A stretch of 8,583 nucleotides of DNA from Sphingomonadaceae bacterium (GTDB taxonomy: Bacteria; Pseudomonadota; Alphaproteobacteria; Sphingomonadales; Sphingomonadaceae): assembly GCA_947446935.1 (NCBI GenBank), contig CANFIV010000047.1, forward strand, positions 1-8,583, read 5' to 3'. The notes beneath the pieces are model-generated. The model was not told the DNA's origin. It saw nothing but the letters and a program-made list of their open reading frames with translations, and searched no databases. The translations under genes and the position numbers were made by a program. Below, piece by piece: positions 1-4,803 of the stretch (position 1 is the first letter of the stretch; each line of letters starts with the position of its first letter).

Positions 1-1
1 C

Positions 2-112
2 AGCGGTCGGAGACAGAGCGCAAAGGCCGCCGGGAAACTCCTTGAAGCCCAACTGTCTCGTTTCAAGGTGCATGGCAGGGGTAGAGCGAGCCTGACAGAG
101 GCGGGGCGCTAA
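2..112 (+). CDS. 3' end of an unrecognised reading frame (partial)
   Basis: This frame is open from the left edge and ends at TAA 110-112, giving 36 residues that finish in HGRGRASLTEAGR. The piece is basic and lysine/arginine-rich with no motif I recognise. It could be the C-terminus of a gene outside the window, lying 39 bases upstream of the HNH-like fragment in the same direction. It could equally be a chance open frame, since the other two plus frames close quickly. Codon use is less GC-biased than in the genes further right, as in the fragment that follows. Confidence 0.25.
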   Translation, partial: SGRRQSAKAAGKLLEAQLSRFKVHGRGRASLTEAGR

Positions 113-151
113 GGATACCGCAGCGGCGTCTGAGGCCCTATAGATAGCCCC

Positions 152-316
152 ATGGTGACCTCCACAAAGCCTCTGGCCTGCTGCCTGATCTGCGGTAACC
201 CGAAGACGGTCAAAAGCCACATCCTCCCCCGAGCCTTGATGCACGACCTCAGAGGAGATGATGAGCCATACGTACACGAGATGTCGCAGGGTCGGCGGGG
301 AACCAAGTTTCTCCAG
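152..316 (+). pseudogene. N-terminal fragment of an HNH-like zinc-finger protein, truncated and fused in frame to the aminotransferase
   Basis: From ATG 152 the first ~55 codons do not belong to the aminotransferase fold. They carry C11-x2-C14 followed by S22-H-I-L-P-R27, the pattern C-x2-C...SHI(I/L)PR at the start of HNH-nuclease-like bacterial proteins, often found in accessory regions. The rest of such a protein, including its second zinc ligands and the downstream HNH core, is missing: near base 310-320 the similarity stops and the frame reads on into the aminotransferase leader. I interpret this as a 5' gene remnant left by a deletion or insertion junction. There is no clear ribosome binding site, although TATAGA at 139-144 resembles a -10 box. 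Codons are less GC-rich than in the downstream gene. The exact breakpoint is inferred. Confidence 0.55.
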
Positions 317-367
317 TGCGAAAAAAGTTTGTGTCAGGTGCCGAACACCGCGCTAGCGTACAAACCG

Positions 368-1546
368 ATGACCCGACCTCAGCCTCTGGCCCGCCTCAAT
401 CCGATCTACACCGAGATGCCCGTCACGGTGTTCGAGCACATGTCGGGCCTCGCCCGCAGCCTCGGAGCGATCAACCTAGGTCAAGGTTTTCCCGATGCGC
501 CGCCGCCCGCCGCGCTCACCGCCGCCGCGATGCGCGCGATGGAAACCCGCTCACAGCAATATCCGCCGAGCGCGGGCCTGCCCGAGCTGCGCGATGCGGT
601 CGCCGCGTTCTATGACCGCACGCAGGGCCTCGCGCTCACCCGCGAGCAGGTCATTGTGACCTCGGGCGCGACAGAGGCTATTGCCGCCGCGATCCTTGCC
701 GTCGTCGGCACGGGCGACGAGGTGCTGCTCTTTGCCCCGGCCTATGATGCCTATGCCCCGCTGGTGCGCCGCGCGGGTGGCGTGCCCGTCTTCGTCCCGC
801 TGGCCCCGCCCGGCTGGCACTATGATGAAACCGCAATCCTGGCCGCGATAACTCCGCGTACGCGCGCCATGATCGTCAATGATCCGCTCAACCCTACCGG
901 CTCGGTGGCGAGCGCTGACGACCTCGCGCTGCTTGCGCGCCTGTGCACCACGCATGACCTTGTCGCGATCTGCGACGAGGTGTGGGAGGCCGTGCGTTTC
1001 GATGGCCGCGCGCATCGCTCGCTGTTGGCCGAACCCGGCATGGCCACCCGCGCCATAAAGATCGGCTCGGCCGGCAAGATCTTCGGCGCCACGGGATGGA
1101 AGGTCGGCTGGATGGTCGCGGATGCCGCGCTCGCGGGCGTCCTAGCAAAAGCGCACCAGTTCCTCACCTTCACCACGCCGCCGATGCTGCAATGGGCCGC
1201 CGCCGAAGGCCTTGCCGATCCCGCTATCACGGCCGCCCTCCACGCAGAATGGGCGGCCTCACGCGCTGTCCTGATCGAAGGCCTCGCCCGCGAAGGCTTT
1301 GTCGTGCTCGAAAGCGCCGCGACCTGGTTCGCCTGTATCGATCTTGCCGCCAGCGGCATTGCGCTCGACGACCGCACCTTCAGCGAACGCGCCGTGCGGG
1401 AGGCTGGCGTCGCCAGCATCCCGCTTTCCGCCCTGTGGGAAGGCGCAGGCGGACCCACGACCATCGTGCGCCTGTGTCACTGCAAACCACCTGCCATGCT
1501 GGAGGACGCGGTCGCACGCCTCAGCAAGTGGCGCGACGGGCTCTAG
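368..1546 (+). CDS. PLP-dependent class I/II aminotransferase (methionine/kynurenine aminotransferase-like)
   Basis: A 392-residue fold-type I aminotransferase that moves an amino group from an amino acid to a 2-oxo acid using pyridoxal phosphate in the cytosol. Seen in order: the N-terminal substrate segment INLGQGFPD, the NPLNPTG-type loop (NDPLNPTG) with Asn175, CDEVWE with the cofactor-pairing Asp203, SAGKIFGATGWKVGW with the Schiff-base Lys237, and Arg368 in IVRLCH, the usual carboxylate-binding arginine. Length fits the family (~385-400). The layout resembles E. coli YbdL (methionine aminotransferase) and kynurenine aminotransferases; substrate cannot be fixed from sequence. I chose ATG 368 because homology begins there. 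The same frame is open back to ATG 152, but those residues belong to another family. There is no good ribosome binding site before 368, so initiation is uncertain. It converges on the minus-strand amidotransferase, with both stops within CTAG 1543-1546. Confidence 0.9.
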   Translation: MTRPQPLARLNPIYTEMPVTVFEHMSGLARSLGAINLGQGFPDAPPPAALTAAAMRAMETRSQQYPPSAGLPELRDAVAAFYDRTQGLALTREQVIVTSGATEAIAAAILAVVGTGDEVLLFAPAYDAYAPLVRRAGGVPVFVPLAPPGWHYDETAILAAITPRTRAMIVNDPLNPTGSVASADDLALLARLCTTHDLVAICDEVWEAVRFDGRAHRSLLAEPGMATRAIKIGSAGKIFGATGWKVGWMVADAALAGVLAKAHQFLTFTTPPMLQWAAAEGLADPAITAALHAEWAASRAVLIEGLAREGFVVLESAATWFACIDLAASGIALDDRTFSERAVREAGVASIPLSALWEGAGGPTTIVRLCHCKPPAMLEDAVARLSKWRDGL

Positions 1547-2238
1547 GCGCTGAGCCCTGCAAGCCACTCCGCAATCATCGCACGCCCCGCAGCCACAGCG
1601 CCCGGCCCATGCGTGTCATGCGCTGCGCGCAACTCCTTCTGGCAATGGCCCGCCGCCGCAAGATACTCGAAATCCTGCGCGATCCAGTCCTCGAAGCGCT
1701 CGTCCTCGCCCATCTCGGCATGGAACTGCAGCGCCAGCAAATTCGGCCCGCGCCGAAAGGCCTGATGCGGATAAAGTTCGCTGGAGGCGAGCACTTCGGT
1801 CCCCTCGGGCCGCGTAAAGGTATCGCCGTGCCAGTGCAGCACCGGTACATCGGCGAGATGGCGCAGCGGGCTCTCCTCCACGTGGATCCTGATCGGACCA
1901 AATCCGATCTCCTTGGCCGGGCCGGCATAGACCTCGGCCCCCAGCGCCGCCGCCATCATCTGCGCGCCAAAGCACACGCCGAGCGTCGGGCGCTCCGCTT
2001 CCAGCCGCTTGGCAAGGCGGCCAAGCTGACAGCGAATCCACGGATAGGTCTCCTGCTCGTAGACCCCCATCGGCCCACCCATCATCACCACCAGATCGGG
2101 CGCAACAAGGTCCACGGCATGGAACTCCGGATCGATCACATCCACCCGGTCGATCACATAACCCGCAGCCTCGATCGGCGCGCGGAAGCCCGCGACGCCC
2201 TCGCGCGGCACATGGCGGATGATCAGCGCGGTCTTCAT
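1543..2238 (-). CDS. Class I glutamine amidotransferase (GMP synthase GATase-like)
   Basis: A 231-residue stand-alone type-1 glutamine amidotransferase (COG0518-like) that hydrolyses glutamine, or acts as a related gamma-glutamyl hydrolase, and supplies ammonia. The oxyanion region GGPMG is at ~54-58, the nucleophile elbow GVCFGAQ has Cys89, and LQFHAE supplies His173 and Glu175, so the Cys-His-Glu triad is intact. It lacks the synthetase half of GuaA, and its acceptor partner is unknown. I start it at ATG 2238 because AGGAG (complement of 2247-2251) lies 8 bases upstream. An in-frame TTG two codons earlier (2244) is less likely. It is cytosolic, with no signal peptide. The next gene upstream on its strand is a 55-codon candidate 107 bases away, so co-transcription is possible. 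Its stop overlaps that of the aminotransferase in a shared CTAG. Confidence 0.9.
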   Translation of the reverse strand: MKTALIIRHVPREGVAGFRAPIEAAGYVIDRVDVIDPEFHAVDLVAPDLVVMMGGPMGVYEQETYPWIRCQLGRLAKRLEAERPTLGVCFGAQMMAAALGAEVYAGPAKEIGFGPIRIHVEESPLRHLADVPVLHWHGDTFTRPEGTEVLASSELYPHQAFRRGPNLLALQFHAEMGEDERFEDWIAQDFEYLAAAGHCQKELRAAHDTHGPGAVAAGRAMIAEWLAGLSA

Positions 2239-2246
2239 CAGCAAGG

Positions 2247-2251
2247 CTCCT
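2247..2251 (-). promoter_or_regulatory. Ribosome binding site of the amidotransferase
   Basis: AGGAG on the minus strand, 8 bases before ATG 2238. It favours this ATG over the in-frame TTG at 2244, which has almost no room for a binding site. Confidence 0.7.
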
Positions 2252-2345
2252 GAGTCGCTACAGAATTTCTACCGAAATGATAGACAAAAGCCAGCGAGAG
2301 GATTTTGGGCCGGTGAAAGCGGGGCTTTCGCAACCCAGCGCGCGG

Positions 2346-2513
2346 TCACAGCCCCAGTTTCTGCCAAAAATCTTCAGCCGAAAGCGTCTTGCCAGCCGCT
2401 TCAGCATCGCCGGAAAGCCGCCACGAAGGGTGTGGAAAACGTGCGGAGCCCGCCGTGGGGCGCAGTGCAGATTTGCGCCGGGGGGCAGAAAGCTTGATTG
2501 GTCTCGTCATCAT
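2346..2513 (-). CDS. Candidate small protein, 55 codons, unknown function
   Basis: An unrecognised short gene. The frame starts with two consecutive ATG codons (2513 and 2510), with AGGAG (complement of 2519-2523) 5 bases before the first and 8 before the second; it ends at TGA 2346-2348. The N-terminal half is basic and proline/arginine-rich (RPIKLSAPRRKSALRP), and the C-terminal third reads like a genuine short helix-forming tail: SGDAEAAGKTLSAEDFWQKLGL without its last two residues is acidic and amphipathic. There is no membrane segment or signal peptide. Third-position GC is about 58 per cent, lower than in neighbouring genes, which weakens the case. It sits between the aceA-side terminator and the amidotransferase on the same strand, so the two could share a transcript. 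A chance frame remains possible. Confidence 0.5.
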   Translation of the reverse strand: MMTRPIKLSAPRRKSALRPTAGSARFPHPSWRLSGDAEAAGKTLSAEDFWQKLGL

Positions 2514-2615
2514 CGCAACTCCTGTATCGGAACACGAATCTGGCGAGGTCGCCCGGGTCCGTGCGCTTTAGCCGTTGGTGACGCGGAGCAAGCTGACATC
2601 CATCAAAAGCCGCGA

Positions 2616-2664
2616 TGCGCCGGGGACCGAAGGCAGGGATTGGGAGAGGATGATCCCCGGCGCA
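2616..2664. repeat. Inverted repeat, 11-bp perfect arms, 27-base loop
   Basis: Left arm TGCGCCGGGGA (2616-2626) and right arm TCCCCGGCGCA (2654-2664) are exact reverse complements. The arms are GC-rich and would form a stable stem in RNA from either strand. No T-run follows closely on either strand, so it does not look like an intrinsic terminator. A structural element in an untranslated RNA is one possibility. Confidence 0.6.
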
Positions 2665-2700
2665 CGCATAATCTCTACCGATCTGATTAAGTTTTGTCGC

Positions 2701-2715
2701 TTCAGAATTTCTGAA
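2701..2715. repeat. Short palindrome TTCAGAA-T-TTCTGAA
   Basis: Perfect 7-bp arms around a single base, in an AT-richer stretch 35 bases beyond the U-tract of the terminator on the minus strand. The form suits a dimeric repressor operator. The 10-mer TTCAGAAATT, which is the complement of 2706-2715, also occurs at 3006-3015 just before the 52-codon gene. No nearby promoter is evident, so function is open. Confidence 0.4.
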
Positions 2716-2749
2716 GGCTTGCCAAGGTTTGCTTGTGTGCGGATCGCGC

Positions 2750-2791
2750 AAAAAAAAGGCCCGCCGCACGTGGTATACACGCGCGACGGGC
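2750..2791 (-). terminator. Rho-independent terminator of the aceA-small gene unit
   Basis: On the minus strand the RNA would fold into a 14-pair stem (2759-2791) with outer arms GCCCG/CGGGC, two G-U wobbles and a 5-base TATAC loop. A C and then eight U residues follow (complement of the A-run 2750-2757). It lies 44 bases past the stop of the 52-codon gene. On the plus strand no T-run follows, so it should work in one direction only. Confidence 0.9.
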
Positions 2792-2835
2792 CCGCTTTCC
2801 TCCCCAGGAAAGTATCGTTCGGGAAGCGTTCGGCC

Positions 2836-2994
2836 TTACCGGCCCATCGCGCTCCCAAGCCGGTGGTAGAGGTGCGAGAACTTCACCGATTCCGGCTGGT
2901 CCTCGATCGCCTTGAGATAGTGCAGCACCGCCTCGCGGATCAGCTTGAAGTCTTCAGTTGAAAGCACCGCACGGGCCCGGGTCGGTTCAGCCAT
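2836..2994 (-). CDS. Small conserved-looking hypothetical protein (52 aa) downstream of aceA
   Basis: A 52-residue soluble protein starting MAEPTRARAVLSTEDFKLIR and ending HLYHRLGSAMGR. Residues ~12-45 look like two short helices (STEDFKLIREAVLHYLKAIE, then a QPESVKFSHLYHRLG-type helix). It has no cysteine, membrane segment or signal peptide. AGGAG (complement of 3002-3006) stands 7 bases before ATG 2994, a strong initiation signal. The gene follows aceA on the same strand after 71 bases, and a strong terminator closes the unit 44 bases after its TAA. I infer that the two are co-transcribed. Family and function are not recognised; the position suggests a role linked to isocitrate lyase or to the growth state in which it is made, but that is inference from context. 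Confidence 0.8.
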   Translation of the reverse strand: MAEPTRARAVLSTEDFKLIREAVLHYLKAIEDQPESVKFSHLYHRLGSAMGR

Positions 2995-3001
2995 TGTCCT
3001 G

Positions 3002-3006
3002 CTCCT
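3002..3006 (-). promoter_or_regulatory. Ribosome binding site of the 52-aa gene
   Basis: AGGAG (within AAGGAG) on the minus strand, 7 bases before ATG 2994. It is the main initiation evidence for this short gene. Confidence 0.75.
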
Positions 3007-3026
3007 TCAGAAATTGATTTCTTTCG

Positions 3027-3048
3027 CCCCTCCCGCATGCGGGAGGGG
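3027..3048. repeat. Perfect 22-base palindrome between aceA and the small gene (REP-like)
   Basis: The arms CCCCTCCCGCA and TGCGGGAGGGG are exact complements with no loop base, centred on GCATGC, and are followed by TCGGGGGTGGGC on the plus strand. I recall very similar sequences scattered between genes in sphingomonads and some other proteobacteria, so this is probably a dispersed repetitive extragenic palindrome. It lies 17 bases beyond the aceA stop. In aceA mRNA it would form a very stable hairpin without a U-tract, and could protect the upstream message or lower expression of the downstream small gene. Confidence 0.7.
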
Positions 3049-3065
3049 TCGGGGGTGGGCCCTTC

Positions 3066-4661
3066 TCAGGCCGCGAATTGGTTCATGGTGTTATGCGCGC
3101 CGCCGGCCTTGAGCGCGGCTTCGCCGGCGAAGTATTCCTTGTGGTCGTCGCCAAGGTCCGAGCCCGCCATGTTCTGGTGCTTCACGCAGGCAATGCCCTG
3201 GCGGATTTCTTCGCGCTGGACGTTCTTGACGTAGCCCAGCATGCCGGCATCGCCGAAGTATTCCTTCGCCAGATTGTCGGTGCTGAGCGCCGCAGTGTGG
3301 TAGGTCGGCAGCGTGATGAGGTGGTGGAAGATCCCCGCCTCGCGCGCCGAATCCCGCTGGAAGGTCCGGATGCGCTCGTCGGCCTCGTCAGCCAGCGCGG
3401 TGCCGTCATAGTCCACGCTCATCAGCTTGGCCCGGTCATATGCGCTCAAATCCTTGCCTTCAGCAGTCCATGCATCGAACACCTGCTGGCGGAAGTTCAG
3501 CGTCCAGTTGAAGCTGGGCGAGTTGTTGTAAACGAGCTTGGCGGTGGGGATCACCTCGCGGATGCGGCGCACCATGCCGCCGATCTGGCCGATGTGGGGC
3601 TTCTCGGTCTCGATCCATAGCAGGTCCGCGCCGTTCTGCAGGCTGTTGATGCCGTCGAGCACGCAGCGGTCCTCGCCGGTGCCGGGGCGGAACTGGAACA
3701 GGTTCGAGGGCAGGCGCTTCGGCCGCATCAGCTTGCCGTCGCGGCTGATCAGCACATCGCCGTGGCCGAGCGTGGCGGCATCGACTTCCTCGCAATCGAG
3801 GTAGCTGTTGTACTGGTCGGCAATGTCGCCCGGCTCCTTCACGAAAGCGATCTGCTTCGTGAGGCCAGCGCCAAGGCTGTCGGTGCGCGCAACGATAACG
3901 CCGTCATCAACCCCGAGCTCGAGGAAGGCATACCGGACAGCGCGGATCTTCGCGAGGAAGTCCTCGTGCGGCACGGTGACCTTGCCGTCCTGATGGCCGC
4001 ACTGCTTTTCGTCCGAAACCTGATTCTCGATCTGGATGCAGCAGGCCCCTGCCTCGATGAACTTCTTGGCGAGCAGGTAGGTTGCCTCGGCGTTGCCGAA
4101 GCCCGCATCGATGTCGGCGATGATCGGCACGATGTGGGTCTGATATTCGTCGATCTTGTGGAGCAGGCGGTGCGTGTTGACCGCGTCGCCAGCAGCCTTC
4201 GCCGCATCAAGCTCGCGGAACAGCATGCCGAGTTCACGCGCATCGGCCTGCCGCAGGAACGTATAGAGCTCTTCGATCAGCGCGGGAACGCTGGTCTTCT
4301 CGTGCATCGACTGGTCGGGCAGCGGGCCGAATTCGCTGCGCAGCGCGGCAACCATCCAACCCGAAAGATAGAGGTAGCGGCCCTTGGACGTGCCGAAGTG
4401 CTTCTTGATGGAGATCATCTTCTGCTGGCCGATGAACCCGTGCCAGCAGCCGAGCGACTGCGTGTACTTCGCCGGATCGGCATCATAGGCGGCCATGTCC
4501 GCGCGCATGATCTTGGCAGTGTAACGGGCGATATCGAGCCCGGTCTGGAAGCGGTTCTGCAGACGCATGCGCGCCACCGAAGCCGGATCGATGCCATCCC
4601 AGGTGGCGGCGAACGGCGCGATTGCCTTGGCGGCTTCGTTGATGGTCTGCGAGTAGGTCAT
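3066..4661 (-). CDS. aceA: Isocitrate lyase, long (531-aa) form
   Basis: Cleaves isocitrate to glyoxylate and succinate, the first step of the glyoxylate bypass, letting cells build C4 acids from acetate or fatty acids. It is cytosolic, Mg-dependent and normally tetrameric. Seen: the catalytic loop SDEKQCGHQDGKV with Cys221 in KQCGH (the lysine before CGH of the E. coli type is replaced by Gln, as in the Pseudomonas-type long form), the metal-binding IIADIDAGFGN segment, VARTDS, WIETEKP (~349-355) and the substrate loop NNSPSFNW (~379-386). I chose ATG 4661 because AGGA lies 7 bases upstream and the resulting 531 residues match the Pseudomonas aeruginosa length. The frame is open to 4718, but those 19 extra residues are uncharacteristic and lack a binding site. 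The gene is divergent from an ScfR/RamB-type regulator and is followed by a 52-codon gene and a terminator. No malate synthase is in the window. Confidence 0.97.
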   Translation of the reverse strand: MTYSQTINEAAKAIAPFAATWDGIDPASVARMRLQNRFQTGLDIARYTAKIMRADMAAYDADPAKYTQSLGCWHGFIGQQKMISIKKHFGTSKGRYLYLSGWMVAALRSEFGPLPDQSMHEKTSVPALIEELYTFLRQADARELGMLFRELDAAKAAGDAVNTHRLLHKIDEYQTHIVPIIADIDAGFGNAEATYLLAKKFIEAGACCIQIENQVSDEKQCGHQDGKVTVPHEDFLAKIRAVRYAFLELGVDDGVIVARTDSLGAGLTKQIAFVKEPGDIADQYNSYLDCEEVDAATLGHGDVLISRDGKLMRPKRLPSNLFQFRPGTGEDRCVLDGINSLQNGADLLWIETEKPHIGQIGGMVRRIREVIPTAKLVYNNSPSFNWTLNFRQQVFDAWTAEGKDLSAYDRAKLMSVDYDGTALADEADERIRTFQRDSAREAGIFHHLITLPTYHTAALSTDNLAKEYFGDAGMLGYVKNVQREEIRQGIACVKHQNMAGSDLGDDHKEYFAGEAALKAGGAHNTMNQFAA

Positions 4662-4668
4662 CCGATTG

Positions 4669-4672
4669 TCCT
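4669..4672 (-). promoter_or_regulatory. Ribosome binding site fixing the aceA start
   Basis: AGGA (within GCAGGAC) on the minus strand, 7 bases before ATG 4661. It supports this start over ATG 4676 or the upstream end of the frame at 4718, which lack such a site. Confidence 0.6.
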
Positions 4673-4718
4673 GCATGTTTTGCTTCGATGACCTGCGGTT
4701 AGGCCCGCCCAGCGACAC

Positions 4719-4748
4719 AAGAAACCCGTCGCGCGGTCATGTTGTCAA
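4719..4748 (-). promoter_or_regulatory. Candidate aceA promoter
   Basis: On the minus strand, TTGACA (complement of 4743-4748) is a perfect -35 hexamer. It is followed after 18 bases by TTTCTT (complement of 4719-4724), a weak -10 match. Transcription would begin near 4712, leaving a leader of about 50 bases. The -35 box touches the left arm of the inverted repeat 4748-4774, so a bound repressor would block it. The -10 assignment is tentative. Confidence 0.35.
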
Positions 4749-4774
4749 ACTTTACAGAATATGCTTGTAAAGTT
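4748..4774. promoter_or_regulatory. Inverted-repeat operator between aceA and the regulator gene
   Basis: AACTTTACA (4748-4756) and TGTAAAGTT (4766-4774) are perfect 9-bp inverted arms with a 9-base spacer, in an AT-rich island within GC-rich DNA. It lies 30 bases before the regulator start and 87 before aceA, where an operator shared by both divergent genes would be expected. Each half-site, AACTTTACA(A/G), resembles the RamB box (core AACTTTGCAAA as I recall it) that controls isocitrate lyase genes in Corynebacterium. Binding by the adjacent regulator is inferred. Confidence 0.65.
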
Positions 4775-4803
4775 GTGCAGCCCACACAGGACCATTACAG
4801 CCC

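Larger units (their letters stand above)
2514..2749. other. Gap without a recognised gene, holding two inverted repeats
   Basis: Between the 55-codon candidate and the terminator I see no convincing coding sequence. The minus frame from ATG 2669 to 2568 gives only 33 residues, with a poor binding site. The stretch contains an 11-bp inverted repeat (2616-2664) and a 7-1-7 palindrome (2701-2715), listed separately. I could not find a convincing promoter on either strand or any tRNA-like fold. A small RNA or a structured leader is possible but unproven. Confidence 0.4.

Noticed and set aside
982..2253. Long plus-strand open frame (423 codons) across the aminotransferase end and the amidotransferase
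   Set aside because: It is antisense or out of frame to two genes with intact catalytic motifs, and its arginine/proline/histidine-rich translation is typical of GC-rich shadow frames.
2315..2329. Small hairpin GAAAGC-GGG-GCTTTC
   Set aside because: A six-pair stem without a T-run or conserved context is expected by chance at this GC content.
2568..2669. 33-codon minus-strand frame from ATG 2669
   Set aside because: It has only a weak AGAG upstream, lies across the inverted repeat, and its translation has no protein-like features I could defend.
3762..4691. Plus-strand 309-codon frame opposite aceA
   Set aside because: It lies wholly antisense to a complete isocitrate lyase, and no recognised domain appears in its translation.
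4662..4718. 19-residue N-terminal extension of isocitrate lyase
   Set aside because: It has no ribosome binding site, overlaps the probable transcription start area, and starting at 4661 gives the usual 531-residue length.
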